A DNA stretch of 64,000 bases from Curvibacter sp. GWA2_63_95 (GCA_001795455.1 MGPB01000008.1:186001-250000); one strand, 5' to 3'; shown: positions 22,860 through 33,919, numbered from the stretch's first letter. The notes: a model not told the origin generated them from the sequence alone. A program made the numbers and translations.

Positions 22860-24326
22860 ATGGGAAAAGTCACTGGCTTCATGGAGTTTGAGCGCCTCGA
22901 AGAGGGCTACAAACCCGTCACCGAGCGTCTGAAGCACTACAAGGAATTTGTGGTGGGTCTGGACGATGCGCAGGCCAACAAGCAGGCCGCGCGCTGCATG
23001 GACTGCGGCACGCCGTTTTGCAACAACGGCTGCCCGGTCAACAACATCATTCCAGACTTCAACGACCTGGTTTACACCGGCAACTGGAAAGCGGCGATCG
23101 ATACGCTGCACAGCACCAACAACTTCCCCGAGTTCACCGGCCGCATCTGCCCCGCACCCTGCGAGGCCGCCTGCACGCTGAACGTGAATGACGACGCCGT
23201 GGGCATCAAGTCCATCGAGCACGCCATCATCGACCGCGCCTGGTCTGAAGGCTGGGTCCAACCCCAGCCCGCCAAGGTCAAGACCGGCAAGAAGGTGGCG
23301 GTGGTCGGTTCCGGCCCAGCCGGCATGGCCGCGGCCCAGCAGCTGGCCCGTGCCGGCCACGACGTGACGCTGTTCGAGAAGAACGACCGCATCGGTGGCC
23401 TGCTGCGCTACGGCATTCCCGACTTCAAGATGGAAAAGTCCCACATCGACCGCCGTGCTGAGCAACTGGTGGCCGAAGGGGTAACCATCCGCACCAGCGT
23501 GCTGGTGGGTGATATGCCCAAGGACTCCAAGGTCACCAACTGGGCCAAGGAAACCATTTCTGCCGACCAACTGAAGAAAGACTTTGACGCCGTGCTGTTG
23601 ACCGGCGGCTCCGAGCAATCGCGCGACCTGCCCGTGCCCGGCCGCGACCTGGATGGTATCCATTTCGCCATGGAATTCCTGCCCCAGCAGAACAAGGTCA
23701 ACGCGGGCGACAAGCTCAAGGGCCAGTTGCGTGCCGATGGCAAGCATGTCATCGTCATTGGCGGTGGCGACACCGGCTCTGATTGCGTGGGCACCAGCAA
23801 CCGCCACGGTGCGGTTAGCGTGACCCAGTTCGAGGTGATGCCCCAGCCGCCCGAAGAAGAAAACCGCCCCATGACCTGGCCCTACTGGCCGCTGAAGCTG
23901 CGCACCAGCTCCAGCCACGAAGAAGGTTGCGAGCGCGTGTTCTCCATTTCGACCAAGGAGTTCATCGGCGAAAAAGGCAAAGTCACCGGCCTGAAGACCG
24001 TGCAGGTCGAGTTCAAGGACGGCAAGCTGGTCGACGTGCCCGGTACCGAAAAAGTGCTGAAGGCCGACCTGGTGCTGCTGGCCATGGGCTTTGTGAACCC
24101 CGTGGCGACCATTCTGGACGTGTTCGGCGTGGACAAGGACGCCCGTGGCAATGCCAAGGCCAGCACCGAGTTCATCGGTGGCTACGCCACCAACGTGGCC
24201 AAGGTCTTCGCGGCGGGCGACATGCGTCGCGGCCAGAGTCTGGTGGTGTGGGCGATCCGGGAAGGCCGCCAGGCTGCGCGCTCGGTGGATGAGTTCCTGA
24301 TGGGCTTTAGCGACTTGCCCCGGTAA
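22860..24326 (+). CDS. gltD: Glutamate synthase small subunit
   Basis: [71 protein letters not shown]. Confidence 0.95.
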   Translation: MGKVTGFMEFERLEEGYKPVTERLKHYKEFVVGLDDAQANKQAARCMDCGTPFCNNGCPVNNIIPDFNDLVYTGNWKAAIDTLHSTNNFPEFTGRICPAPCEAACTLNVNDDAVGIKSIEHAIIDRAWSEGWVQPQPAKVKTGKKVAVVGSGPAGMAAAQQLARAGHDVTLFEKNDRIGGLLRYGIPDFKMEKSHIDRRAEQLVAEGVTIRTSVLVGDMPKDSKVTNWAKETISADQLKKDFDAVLLTGGSEQSRDLPVPGRDLDGIHFAMEFLPQQNKVNAGDKLKGQLRADGKHVIVIGGGDTGSDCVGTSNRHGAVSVTQFEVMPQPPEEENRPMTWPYWPLKLRTSSSHEEGCERVFSISTKEFIGEKGKVTGLKTVQVEFKDGKLVDVPGTEKVLKADLVLLAMGFVNPVATILDVFGVDKDARGNAKASTEFIGGYATNVAKVFAAGDMRRGQSLVVWAIREGRQAARSVDEFLMGFSDLPR

Positions 24327-24350
24327 TCTCGGGTAATCCCTTATGATTCC

Positions 24351-24373
24351 AAGGCCGGGTACTTCCCGGCCTT
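24351..24373 (+). terminator. Terminator-like hairpin between gltD and mlaF
   Basis: aaggccggg-tactt-cccggcctt (9-bp perfect stem), weak T tract. Confidence 0.5.
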
Positions 24374-24382
24374 GTTACTTCT

Positions 24383-25222
24383 ATGGCCGACCCATTCACT
24401 GCCCCTCTTGTTGAACTCCAGGACCTGTCCTTTGGTTACGGCGAACGCCTGATCCTGGACGGCGTCACCCTGTCCATCCCGCGTGGCAAGGTCACCGCAC
24501 TGATGGGCGCCTCCGGCGGTGGCAAGACCACGGTGCTGCGTCTGATTGGCGGCCAGTACCGGGCGCAAAAGGGCAAGCTGCTGCTGCATGGTGCGCAGCA
24601 GGGTCAGGATGTGCTGGACATGGGCCAGGCCAACGCGCAGCAGCTGTACGCCGCCCGGCGCCGCATGGGCATGTTGTTCCAGTTCGGTGCCCTGTTCACC
24701 GACCTCAGCGTGTTCGACAACGTGGCCTTCCCGCTGCGCGAGCACACGTCGCTGTCCCCGGCCTTGGTGCGCGACATTGTGCTTATGAAGCTCAACGCTG
24801 TGGGGCTGCGTGGCGCGCGTGACCTCATGCCCTCTGAGATCTCGGGTGGCATGGCCCGTCGCGTGGCCTTGGCCCGTGCCATCGCGCTGGACCCGGAGCT
24901 GGTGATGTACGACGAACCCTTTGCCGGGCTGGACCCGATTTCCCTGGGCACCGCCGCCCGCCTGATCCGCCAGCTCAACGACACCATGGGCCTGACCAGC
25001 GTGATTGTTTCGCACGACCTGGAGGAAACCTTCCACATCGCTGACAAGGTCATCATCCTGGCCAACGGCAAGATTGCTGCCCAGGGCACACCCGACGAAG
25101 TGCGCCACAGCACCGACCCGCTGGTACACCAGTTTGTGAATGCCGAGCCCGAAGGGCCGGTGCGTTTTCACTATCCAGCGGCCAGCGTGGAAGCCGATTT
25201 CTCGGTGGGAGCCGGACGATGA
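24383..25222 (+). CDS. mlaF: Phospholipid/lipid asymmetry ABC transporter ATP-binding protein MlaF
   Basis: Walker A GASGGGKTT, SEISGGMARRVALARAIALDPELVMYDEPFAGLDP; first gene of the mla cluster. Confidence 0.93.
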   Translation: MADPFTAPLVELQDLSFGYGERLILDGVTLSIPRGKVTALMGASGGGKTTVLRLIGGQYRAQKGKLLLHGAQQGQDVLDMGQANAQQLYAARRRMGMLFQFGALFTDLSVFDNVAFPLREHTSLSPALVRDIVLMKLNAVGLRGARDLMPSEISGGMARRVALARAIALDPELVMYDEPFAGLDPISLGTAARLIRQLNDTMGLTSVIVSHDLEETFHIADKVIILANGKIAAQGTPDEVRHSTDPLVHQFVNAEPEGPVRFHYPAASVEADFSVGAGR

Positions 25223-26001
25223 GCTGGTACCGCCCCGCCGACGTTGGTTTTGCCGCCCGTGCCAAGCTGGCCGACCTGGGTTATGGTGCGCGCCTGTTCC
25301 TGCGCCTGCTGGCCTCGTTGCCATCGGCGCTGCGCCGCTTTGGCCTGGTGCGCGACCAGATCCATTTCATGGGCAACTATTCACTGGCCATCATTGCGGT
25401 GTCCGGCATCTTTGTGGGCTTTGTGCTGGGCCTGCAGGGCTACTACACGCTGCAGCGTTATGGTTCGTCCGAGGCCTTGGGCCTGTTGGTGGCCTTGAGT
25501 CTGGTGCGCGAACTCGGTCCGGTGATCACGGCCTTGCTGTTCGCGGGCCGTGCCGGTACGTCACTTACCGCAGAGATCGGCCTCATGAAAGCCGGCGAAC
25601 AGCTCAGTGCCATGGAGATGATGGCCGTGGACCCGGTGCAGCGCATTCTGGCGCCACGCTTCTGGGGTGCTGTGATTGCCATGCCCTTGCTGGCCGCCGT
25701 GTTCAGCGCCGTGGGCATCATTGGTGGTTGGGTCGTGGGTGTGGTGATGATTGGCATTGACGCTGGGTCCTTCTGGAGCCAGATGCAGGGCGGGGTGGAT
25801 GTGTGGCTGGATGTGGGCAACGGCGTACTCAAGAGCGCGGTGTTCGGCTTTGCGGTGAGCTTTATTGCGCTGCTGCAAGGCTACGAGGCCCAGCCCACGC
25901 CCGAGGGCGTGGCCCATGCCACCACGCGCACTGTGGTGGTAGCGTCGTTGACCGTGTTGGGTCTGGACTTTGTCCTGACCGCCATGATGTTCAGTATTTA
26001 G
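25219..26001 (+). CDS. mlaE: MlaE permease
   Basis: LVRELGPVITALLFAGRAGTSLTAEIGLMKAGEQLSAMEMMAVDP signature. Confidence 0.94.
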   Translation: MSWYRPADVGFAARAKLADLGYGARLFLRLLASLPSALRRFGLVRDQIHFMGNYSLAIIAVSGIFVGFVLGLQGYYTLQRYGSSEALGLLVALSLVRELGPVITALLFAGRAGTSLTAEIGLMKAGEQLSAMEMMAVDPVQRILAPRFWGAVIAMPLLAAVFSAVGIIGGWVVGVVMIGIDAGSFWSQMQGGVDVWLDVGNGVLKSAVFGFAVSFIALLQGYEAQPTPEGVAHATTRTVVVASLTVLGLDFVLTAMMFSI

Positions 26002-26011
26002 GGGATAACCA

Positions 26012-26494
26012 ATGCAACGTTCCGGCAAAGATGTGTGGGTAGGTATGTTTGTGCTGCTGGGCGCGGCAGCCCTGCTGTTTCTGGCCCTGCAGTCGGCCAA
26101 CCTGCTGTCGCTGAATTTCGAGCGCGGCTATGCGGTCAGCGCCAAGTTCGACAACATTGGTGGCTTGAAACCCAAGGCCGCGGTCAAAAGCGCTGGCGTG
26201 GTCGTAGGGCGGGTGGAGTCCATCACGTTTGACGACAAGAGTTTCCAGGCCAAGGTGGTGTTGTCCATGGACAAACGTTTTGCCTTCCCCAAAGACAGCT
26301 CCCTCAAAATTTTGACCAGCGGCTTGCTCGGAGAGCAATACATTGGCATCGAGGCGGGCGCCGATGCGGCCAACTTGGCAGCAGGCGACAGCATCGGCAC
26401 CACACAGTCTGCGGTGGTGTTGGAAAACCTGATCAGCCAGTTCCTGTACAGCAAAGCGGCTGATGGGACCGGCAGCGAAAAAGAGGGCAAATGA
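26012..26494 (+). CDS. mlaD: MlaD substrate-binding MCE domain protein
   Basis: VSAKFDNIGGLKPKAAVKSAGVVVGRVESI MCE domain, single TM. Confidence 0.94.
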   Translation: MQRSGKDVWVGMFVLLGAAALLFLALQSANLLSLNFERGYAVSAKFDNIGGLKPKAAVKSAGVVVGRVESITFDDKSFQAKVVLSMDKRFAFPKDSSLKILTSGLLGEQYIGIEAGADAANLAAGDSIGTTQSAVVLENLISQFLYSKAADGTGSEKEGK

Positions 26495-27243
26495 GCCGTT
26501 CTGGAATGTTACCTGCCGTGTCCCTGCTCCGCGTGGTGCGGTGGGCGACCGGGTGTGTGCTGGGGCTGGCCATGCTGGTTCTGCAAGGTTGTGCCACTGT
26601 GGCTGCGCCGGATGCACGCGACCCTCTGGAGTCGTTCAACCGGAGCGTCTTTAGCTTCAACGATGGCCTGGATCGTGTGGTTCTCAAACCCACAGCCAGG
26701 GCCTACCAGGCGACACTGCCCGAGTGGGCACGCAAAGGCGTGGGCAATTTCTTCAACAACCTGGAAGACGTCTGGTCGGCGCTGAACAATGGCTTGCAGT
26801 TGCGCGGCCAGGAGATGGGCGACAGCATTGGCCGGGTCATGGTGAACAGCACCATCGGATTAGGCGGGCTCATCGATGTGGCCAGCGATTTGTCGATTGA
26901 CCGGCATCCTGCCAATTTCGGTTTGACCCTGGGGCGCTGGGGCGTGAGCCCCGGGCCCTATCTGGTGCTGCCCTTGTTGGGACCTGCCACCTTGCGAGAG
27001 GTCGCGGCTCTGCCTGTGGATCAGCAGGGCAGCTTGGTCACGCACATTCCGGACGAAGCGACACGCACTGCGCTGACACTGACCAATGTGGTGGACACCC
27101 GTGCGCGGTATCTGCGGGCGGGTGATGTGGTGGATGGTGCTGCATTGGATCGCTACTCCTTCACCCGGGATGCCTATTTGCAGCGCCAGCGCAATGATGA
27201 CTACGATGGTGATCCGCCCCCCGAGGAAGGCACCGAGCCTTAG
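26491..27243 (+). CDS. mlaA: MlaA/VacJ lipoprotein
   Basis: Lipobox LQGCA; DPLESFNRSVFSFNDGLDRVVLKPTARAY. Confidence 0.93.
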   Translation: MSRSGMLPAVSLLRVVRWATGCVLGLAMLVLQGCATVAAPDARDPLESFNRSVFSFNDGLDRVVLKPTARAYQATLPEWARKGVGNFFNNLEDVWSALNNGLQLRGQEMGDSIGRVMVNSTIGLGGLIDVASDLSIDRHPANFGLTLGRWGVSPGPYLVLPLLGPATLREVAALPVDQQGSLVTHIPDEATRTALTLTNVVDTRARYLRAGDVVDGAALDRYSFTRDAYLQRQRNDDYDGDPPPEEGTEP

Positions 27244-27311
27244 AGGGGCATCTGCAGTTGCCTGCAGGGCAGACCCGGTCTGTGGATAATTGCACGCATG
27301 GAGACTAGCGC

Positions 27312-27956
27312 ATGATTTTGAACAAGCGACACATGGTGGCTGCCCTGGCAGCTGTGATGGCACTCGGCACCATGGCATTTTCGCCAGCCGTCCACGCCGA
27401 GGATGAGGCGCCCGACGCCCTGATCAAGCGTCTCTCGGTGGATGTCCTCGACACCATCAAGGCCGACAAGGCGATTCGTGCTGGTGACATGGGCCGAGTG
27501 GTGACACTGGTGGACACCCGCATCATGCCCAATGTGAACTTCCAACGCATGACCGCCTCGGCTGTCGGACCGGGCTGGCGCCAGGCCACGCCCGAACAAC
27601 AAAAGCGCCTGCAGGACGAATTCAAAACCCTGCTGGTGCGCACCTATGCGGGCGCGCTGGCCCAGGTGAGTGACCAGACCATCGCCATGAAGCCCCTGCG
27701 CGCCGCGCCCGAGGACAAAGAGGTGGTGGTACGCACCGAGGTCAAAGGGCGGGGCGATTCGATCCAGCTGGACTACCGACTGGAAAAAACGCCGGGCATA
27801 GGTGCCGGCTGGAAGATTTACAACCTCAATGTGCTGGGGGTGTGGCTGGTGGAAACCTACCGCAGCCAGTTTGCGCAACAAATCAATGCCAAGGGCATTG
27901 ACGGACTGATTGACTCCCTGACCGAGCAGAACAAGGCCAACGCCAAGAAAGGCTGA
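27312..27956 (+). CDS. mlaC: MlaC phospholipid-binding periplasmic protein
   Basis: Signal peptide; IMPNVNFQRMTASAVGPGWRQATPEQQKRLQDEFKTLLVRTYAGAL. Confidence 0.93.
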   Translation: MILNKRHMVAALAAVMALGTMAFSPAVHAEDEAPDALIKRLSVDVLDTIKADKAIRAGDMGRVVTLVDTRIMPNVNFQRMTASAVGPGWRQATPEQQKRLQDEFKTLLVRTYAGALAQVSDQTIAMKPLRAAPEDKEVVVRTEVKGRGDSIQLDYRLEKTPGIGAGWKIYNLNVLGVWLVETYRSQFAQQINAKGIDGLIDSLTEQNKANAKKG

Positions 27957-27957
27957 T

Positions 27958-28224
27958 GTGCTGAACCTCCCCTCCACCTTGACGCAAGACGTGGCGCACG
28001 ACTGCCTGGCAGCGCTGCGTTCGGGCCTGCAGGCCGAGCCCCAGACCATTGTGGTGGACGGTGCCGCTTTGCAGCGTTTTGACTCGTCGGCGCTGGCGGT
28101 GTTGCTGGAGCTGCGCCGCGAATGTGCGCGCATTGGCAAACAATTTGCCGTACGCAGCCTGCCCCAACGCCTGCGCGATCTGGCCACCTTGTACGGGATT
28201 GATGGCCTGCTGACCGCGGCTTGA
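27958..28224 (+). CDS. mlaB: MlaB STAS-domain protein
   Basis: IVVDGAALQRFDSSALAVLLELRRECARIGKQFAVRSLPQRLRDLATLYGI; GTG start just after mlaC. Confidence 0.85.
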   Translation: MLNLPSTLTQDVAHDCLAALRSGLQAEPQTIVVDGAALQRFDSSALAVLLELRRECARIGKQFAVRSLPQRLRDLATLYGIDGLLTAA

Positions 28225-28252
28225 GCCCGTCCGCGTAAAATCGCGGGTTCCC

Positions 28253-29182
28253 ATGCCCGCAATCTCATTCCAATCCGTCTCCAAAGCCTACGCCTCGCCC
28301 AAAGGCCCCAAAGGCACTACCTTCAAGGCCCTGGACGGGGTCAGCCTCCAGATCGAAGAGGGCGAATTTTTCGGCCTGCTTGGTCCCAATGGGGCGGGTA
28401 AAACCACCATGATCAGCATCCTGGCCGGGCTCACCCGTGCCAGTAGCGGCAGCGTGCAGGTGCTGGGCAGCGATGTCCAGACTGACTACGCCAACGCCCG
28501 TCGCAAGCTCGGTGTGGTGCCGCAAGAGCTGGTGTTCGACCCCTTCTTCAATGTGCGCGAAATGCTGCGCATCCAGTCCGGCTACTTCGGTGTGAAAAAC
28601 AACGACGCCTGGGTGGACGAACTGCTCGAAGGACTGGGCCTCACGGATAAGGCGAATGCCAATATGCGCCAGCTCTCTGGCGGCATGAAACGCCGCGTGC
28701 TGGTGGCGCAGGCCTTGGTGCACAAGCCACCGGTCATCGTGCTGGACGAACCCACGGCCGGCGTGGATGTGGAACTGCGCCAGACCTTGTGGCAGTTTGT
28801 GGCCAACCTCAACAAACAGGGCAGCACGGTATTGCTGACCACCCACTACCTGGAAGAGGCCGAGGCCCTGTGTGGTCGCATTGCCATGCTCAAAACTGGT
28901 CGTATCGTGGCGCTGGACAAGACCAGCGACCTGCTCAAGGCCGCCAGCAGCAATGTGCTGCGTTTCAAGACCGGGGATTCCTTGCCCATCGAACTGGCCG
29001 CGCGGGCACGTATTACCGGCCGTATCGTCCAACTGCCTGCCAACAACGCGCTGGAGATTGAACAGTATTTGGCTGCCGTGCGCCAGGCTGGCGTGACGGT
29101 GGAAGACGTGGAAATTCGCAAGGCGGACCTGGAGGATGTCTTCCTCGATGTCATGGGTAATTCCGAGGAGGTGGGCGCATGA
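28253..29182 (+). CDS. ABC transporter ATP-binding protein (YadG-like)
   Basis: GLLGPNGAGKTTMISILAGLTRASSGSVQVLG, QLSGGMKRRVLVAQALVHKPPVIVLDEPTAGVD. Confidence 0.9.
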   Translation: MPAISFQSVSKAYASPKGPKGTTFKALDGVSLQIEEGEFFGLLGPNGAGKTTMISILAGLTRASSGSVQVLGSDVQTDYANARRKLGVVPQELVFDPFFNVREMLRIQSGYFGVKNNDAWVDELLEGLGLTDKANANMRQLSGGMKRRVLVAQALVHKPPVIVLDEPTAGVDVELRQTLWQFVANLNKQGSTVLLTTHYLEEAEALCGRIAMLKTGRIVALDKTSDLLKAASSNVLRFKTGDSLPIELAARARITGRIVQLPANNALEIEQYLAAVRQAGVTVEDVEIRKADLEDVFLDVMGNSEEVGA

Positions 29183-29934
29183 ACGGCTGGCAAACCCTGT
29201 TGTACAAGGAAGTGCTGCGTTTCTGGAAAGTGAGTTTCCAGACTGTGGCCGCACCCGTGCTCACGGCCCTGCTGTACCTGATGATCTTCGGCCATGCTTT
29301 GGGTGACCATGTGAAGGTCTACGACACCATCAGCTACACCGCGTTTCTGGTGCCGGGTCTGGTGATGATGAGTGTGCTGCAAAACGCGTTTGCCAACAGC
29401 TCCTCGTCGCTGATCCAGAGCAAGATCATGGGCAATCTCGTGTTTTTGTTGCTCACGCCGCTGTCGCACTGGAGCTGGTTTTTCGCCTATGTGGGCTCCA
29501 GCATTGCGCGCGGGCTGGTGGTGGGGGCTGGTGTGATGTTGGTCACGGTGTTTTTCACGCCCATCCACTTTGTCGCACCGCTGTGGATTTTGGCCTTTGC
29601 CTTGTTGGGCGCGGCCCTGCTGGGCACGCTGGGCCTGATTGCCGGTCTGTGGGCTGAGAAGTTTGACCAGCTCGCGGCCTTCCAGAACTTCATCATCATG
29701 CCCATGACGTTCTTGAGCGGCGTGTTCTATTCCATCCACTCGCTGCCCAGCTTCTGGCAAAGCGTGAGCCACCTCAACCCCTTCTTCTACATGATCGACG
29801 GCTTCCGCTACGGCTTCTTCGGCCAGAGCGATGTGTCGCCCTGGCTCAGCCTGGGCATCGTCGGCATTGCGCTGGCCGTGGTGAGTGCCATTGCTGTGCA
29901 CCTGCTGCGCACTGGCTACAAGATCCGTTCCTGA
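29179..29934 (+). CDS. ABC-2 type transporter permease (YadH-like)
   Basis: ABC-2 permease TM pattern; FQNFIIMPMTFLSGVFYSIHSLPSFWQSVSHLNPFFYMIDGFRYGFFG. Confidence 0.9.
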   Translation: MNGWQTLLYKEVLRFWKVSFQTVAAPVLTALLYLMIFGHALGDHVKVYDTISYTAFLVPGLVMMSVLQNAFANSSSSLIQSKIMGNLVFLLLTPLSHWSWFFAYVGSSIARGLVVGAGVMLVTVFFTPIHFVAPLWILAFALLGAALLGTLGLIAGLWAEKFDQLAAFQNFIIMPMTFLSGVFYSIHSLPSFWQSVSHLNPFFYMIDGFRYGFFGQSDVSPWLSLGIVGIALAVVSAIAVHLLRTGYKIRS

Positions 29935-29940
29935 TTTTTT

Positions 29941-30183
29941 ATGACCGCTGACCAACTCCAAGCCCTCATCACCGCGGGCATTGCCTGCGACCACTGCACA
30001 CTCGAAGGCGATGGCCGCCACTGGTACGCCACCATCGTGTCCACCGCGTTTGAGGGCAAACGCCTGATTCAGCGCCACCAGCAGGTCTACGCCACGCTGG
30101 GCAGCCGCATGCAGACCGACGAAGTGCACGCCCTGTCGATGAAAACCTACACGCCGGCCGAATGGGCCGCGCAATCCGCGTAA
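29941..30183 (+). CDS. BolA family protein (IbaG-like)
   Basis: [42 protein letters not shown]; immediately upstream of murA. Confidence 0.88.
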   Translation: MTADQLQALITAGIACDHCTLEGDGRHWYATIVSTAFEGKRLIQRHQQVYATLGSRMQTDEVHALSMKTYTPAEWAAQSA

Positions 30184-30193
30184 AAGACTCCGC

Positions 30194-31459
30194 ATGGACA
30201 AACTCCTGATCCGCGGTGGCAACACCTTGCAGGGCGAGGTGCTGATTTCCGGCGCCAAAAATGCTGCCCTGCCCGAGCTATGCGCCACCTTGCTGACCGC
30301 CGAGCCGGTGACGCTGCTGAATGTGCCGCGCTTGCAAGACGTGTCCACCATGCTTACGCTGATTCGCAACATGGGGGTCCAAGTCGAGCAGGGGGCGGAT
30401 GGTGCGGTGCACATCAATGCCGGCCCGCTGAGCACGCCCGAAGCGCCCTACGAACTGGTGAAAACCATGCGCGCCTCGGTGCTGGCGTTGGGCCCGCTGC
30501 TGGCGCGCTTTGGTGAGGCCACGGTGTCATTGCCCGGTGGCTGCGCCATCGGGTCGCGCCCGGTGGATCAGCATTTGAAGGGCCTGACCGCCATGGGTGC
30601 CGAGATTGTGGTCGAGCATGGCTACATGATCGCCAAGCTGCCCAAGGGCCGCACCCGCTTGAAGGGTGCACGTATTGCCACCGACATGGTGACCGTGACC
30701 GGCACCGAGAACTTCCTGATGGCCGCCGCGCTGGCCGAGGGTGAAACCATTCTGGAAAACGCCGCCCAGGAACCCGAGATTCCCGACCTGGCCGAAATGC
30801 TCATCAAGATGGGCGCCCAGATTGAAGGGCACGGCACCAGCCGCATCCGCATCCAGGGCGTGGAAAAGCTGCATGGCTGCACCCACCAGGTGGTGGCGGA
30901 CCGCATCGAGACTGGCACCTTTTTGTGCGCCGTGGCGGCTACGGGGGGGGATGTCATCTTGAAGCATGGCCGTGCCGACCACCTGGACGCCGTGATCGAC
31001 AAGCTGCGCGACGCCGGCGCCACGGTGGAGGCCATAGCCGGTGGCATCCGCGTGCAATCGCAAGGTCGCCTGAAGGCACAGAGCTTTCGCACCACCGAAT
31101 ACCCCGGTTTCCCGACCGACATGCAGGCCCAGTTCATGGCGCTCAATGCCATTGCGCAGGGGGCCAGCAAGGTCACCGAAACGATCTTCGAGAACCGCTT
31201 CATGCACGTCAACGAGCTGGTGCGCCTGGGCGCGCACATCCAGACCGATGGCAAGGTGGCGGTGATCGAGGGCGTGGAGCGCCTTTCTGGCGCCACGGTC
31301 ATGGCCACGGACCTGCGTGCCTCGGCCAGCCTGGTGATCGCCGGCCTGGTGGCCGATGGCGAGACCATGGTGGACCGCATTTACCACCTGGACCGCGGCT
31401 ACGACCAAATGGAAGCCAAGCTGCGCGGCATTGGCGCAGACATTGAAAGAATCTCGTAA
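30194..31459 (+). CDS. murA: UDP-N-acetylglucosamine 1-carboxyvinyltransferase
   Basis: [35 protein letters not shown]; full-length EPT fold. Confidence 0.96.
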   Translation: MDKLLIRGGNTLQGEVLISGAKNAALPELCATLLTAEPVTLLNVPRLQDVSTMLTLIRNMGVQVEQGADGAVHINAGPLSTPEAPYELVKTMRASVLALGPLLARFGEATVSLPGGCAIGSRPVDQHLKGLTAMGAEIVVEHGYMIAKLPKGRTRLKGARIATDMVTVTGTENFLMAAALAEGETILENAAQEPEIPDLAEMLIKMGAQIEGHGTSRIRIQGVEKLHGCTHQVVADRIETGTFLCAVAATGGDVILKHGRADHLDAVIDKLRDAGATVEAIAGGIRVQSQGRLKAQSFRTTEYPGFPTDMQAQFMALNAIAQGASKVTETIFENRFMHVNELVRLGAHIQTDGKVAVIEGVERLSGATVMATDLRASASLVIAGLVADGETMVDRIYHLDRGYDQMEAKLRGIGADIERIS

Positions 31460-32109
31460 TGGCTACTGAAATGATCACCCTTGCCCTGTCCAAAGGCCGC
31501 ATCTTTGAAGAAACCGTGCCGCTGCTCAAAGCTGCTGGTATCGAGGTGCTGGACGACCCGGAAAAATCGCGCAAGCTGATTCTGGACACCAACCAGCCCA
31601 ATGTGCGCGTGCTGGTTGTGCGCGCCACCGACGTGCCCACCTACGTGCAGTACGGCGGGGCCGACCTCGGCATCACCGGCAAGGACACGCTGCTGGAGCA
31701 CGGCAGCCAGGGCCTGTACCAGCCGCTGGACCTGCAGATTGCCAAGTGCCGCATCAGCGTGGCCGTGCGTGCCGACTTTGATTACGCGTCCGCCGTCAAG
31801 CAGGGCTCGCGCCTCAAGGTCGCCACCAAATACGTGGCGATTGCGCGCGAGTTCTTCGCCAGCAAGGGCGTGCACGTGGACCTGATCAAGCTCTACGGCA
31901 GCATGGAGCTGGCTCCCTTGGTGGGCCTGGCCGATGCCATCGTCGATCTGGTGTCCACCGGCAACACGCTCAAGGCCAACCACCTGGTCGAGGTGGAACG
32001 CATCATGGATATCAGCTCGCGCCTGGTTGTGAACCAGGCCGCGCTCAAGCTCAAACAAGAACCCATCCGCAAGATCATCGACGCCTTTGCCGGCGCGGTG
32101 GGCCAGTAA
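31459..32109 (+). CDS. hisG: ATP phosphoribosyltransferase (short form)
   Basis: [24 protein letters not shown]...[27 protein letters not shown]. Confidence 0.96.
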   Translation: MATEMITLALSKGRIFEETVPLLKAAGIEVLDDPEKSRKLILDTNQPNVRVLVVRATDVPTYVQYGGADLGITGKDTLLEHGSQGLYQPLDLQIAKCRISVAVRADFDYASAVKQGSRLKVATKYVAIAREFFASKGVHVDLIKLYGSMELAPLVGLADAIVDLVSTGNTLKANHLVEVERIMDISSRLVVNQAALKLKQEPIRKIIDAFAGAVGQ

Positions 32110-32117
32110 CCCGATTT

Positions 32118-32175
32118 GAAATTGCTATGACTTTTGTAGCTGCTCCCGCATATCTATCAAGCGCCAGTGCCACTT
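32118..32175 (-). repeat. Repeat family A-like sequence (A4, reverse) overlapping the hisD start
   Basis: ttgctatgacttttgtagctgctcccgcatatctatcaagcgccagtgccacttttga aligns ungapped with A3; hand count about 36 of 58 identical. Confidence 0.45.
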
Positions 32176-33443
32176 TTGATGCTGACTTCAAGGCACGTCT
32201 GCACTGGTCTGCCGATACCGATGCGGCCATCGAGCAGCGCGTGGCCGACATCCTGGCCGATGTGCAGGCCCGCGGCGATGTGGCCGTGCTGGAGTACACG
32301 GCGCGCTTTGATGGCCTGACAGCGACCGACATGCCGTCGCTGGAGCTGACCCAGGCCGAGCTGAAAGCCGCGTTCGACAGTATTCCCGCAGACCAGCGCA
32401 CCGCCCTGGAAGCCGCTGCCAAACGTGTGCGCAGCTACCACGAGGCGCAAAAGAAAGCCTCCGGTGAGAGCTGGAGTTACCGCGACGAAGACGGCACGCT
32501 CTTGGGTCAGAAGGTCACCCCGCTGGACCGCGTGGGCATCTACGTGCCCGGCGGCAAGGCGGCCTACCCAAGCAGCGTGTTGATGAACGCTATCCCTGCG
32601 CATGTGGCCGGTGTGGGCGAAATCATCATGGTGGTGCCCACCCCCAAGGGCGAGAAGAATGCTTTGGTGCTGGCCGCCGCCTACGTGGCTGGGGTCACGC
32701 GCGCGTTCACCATCGGCGGTGCGCAGGCCGTGGCCGCGCTAGCCTATGGCACGCAGAGCATTCCCGCCGTGCACAAGATCACCGGCCCCGGCAACGCTTA
32801 CGTGGCCGCCGCCAAACGCCGCGTGTTTGGTACTGTGGGCATCGACATGATTGCCGGCCCCAGCGAAATCCTGGTGCTGGCCGACGGCACGACGCCGCCC
32901 GACTGGGTGGCCATGGACTTGTTCAGCCAGGCCGAACACGACGAATTGGCGCAGAGCATTTTGTTGTGCCCCGACGCGGCCTACATCGCCCAAGTGCAAG
33001 AGAGCATCAACCGTTTGTTGAACGAGATGCCGCGGGCCGAGATCATTGCCAAGAGCCTCACCGGCCGCGGTGCGCTGATCCATACGCGTAGCATGGAAGA
33101 AGCCTGTGAGATCAGCAACCGCATTGCGCCCGAGCACCTGGAAGTCTCCAGCAACGCCCCGCATAAGTGGGAGCCGTTGCTCAAGCACGCTGGTGCCATC
33201 TTCCTGGGCGCCTATACGTCTGAGAGCCTGGGCGACTACTGCGCTGGCCCCAACCACGTGTTGCCCACCAGCGGCACCGCGCGTTTCAGCAGTCCGCTGG
33301 GGGTGTACGACTTCCAGAAGCGCAGCAGCCTCATCGAGGTGAGCGAGCAGGGTGCGCAGGCGCTGGGACAGATTGCCAGCGTGCTGGCGCATGGCGAAGG
33401 CCTGCAAGCCCACGCGCGTGCGGCGGAAATGCGATTGAAGTAA
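32127..33443 (+). CDS. hisD: Histidinol dehydrogenase
   Basis: [57 protein letters not shown]. Confidence 0.96.
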   Translation: MTFVAAPAYLSSASATFDADFKARLHWSADTDAAIEQRVADILADVQARGDVAVLEYTARFDGLTATDMPSLELTQAELKAAFDSIPADQRTALEAAAKRVRSYHEAQKKASGESWSYRDEDGTLLGQKVTPLDRVGIYVPGGKAAYPSSVLMNAIPAHVAGVGEIIMVVPTPKGEKNALVLAAAYVAGVTRAFTIGGAQAVAALAYGTQSIPAVHKITGPGNAYVAAAKRRVFGTVGIDMIAGPSEILVLADGTTPPDWVAMDLFSQAEHDELAQSILLCPDAAYIAQVQESINRLLNEMPRAEIIAKSLTGRGALIHTRSMEEACEISNRIAPEHLEVSSNAPHKWEPLLKHAGAIFLGAYTSESLGDYCAGPNHVLPTSGTARFSSPLGVYDFQKRSSLIEVSEQGAQALGQIASVLAHGEGLQAHARAAEMRLK

Positions 33444-33472
33444 GAATGGGGGCATCAGGACGACCAAGCCCT

Positions 33473-33856
33473 ATGCGCCCAACACTTCACACCCCCCACA
33501 TCCTCTCCACGCTGCGGGACGCGGCTGCCCTGTTTGCCCTGTGTGCCGCCGTGACCTCCACGGCCCAGGCCATGACCATCCGCGAAATGCGGGCACTGGA
33601 AAAGACCGAGAAACTAGGCAGCACCTACACCGACTACTATCTGGTCGGCGTCATGGAAGGTGCCGTAGAGGCCCACAACCAGGCCGTGCGCCAAGGCGCT
33701 TCGCCAAGCATTTGCCTCAACGGCCGCAAGTTGGAGCCTCACATGGCCAAGGGGCTCTACACCACCGAACTCAAGCGCAATGCCGACGTCTACGAGGCCG
33801 ATTTTCCGGTGCAACTGGTGCTGACCAACGCGCTGACCACGGTCTACGCCTGCTAG
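33473..33856 (+). CDS. Small secreted hypothetical protein, possibly Rap1a/Tai-like
   Basis: Signal peptide then MTIREMRALEKTEKLGSTYTDYYLVGVMEGAVEAHNQAVRQGASPSICLNGRKL...TTVYAC. Start at MRPTL assumed. Confidence 0.6.
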   Translation: MRPTLHTPHILSTLRDAAALFALCAAVTSTAQAMTIREMRALEKTEKLGSTYTDYYLVGVMEGAVEAHNQAVRQGASPSICLNGRKLEPHMAKGLYTTELKRNADVYEADFPVQLVLTNALTTVYAC

Positions 33857-33919
33857 AGCTTTCTACAATGCGCCGTGGGCTCCGCACGGAGCCGTTTCAC
33901 GCATCAGGGAATACACAAG

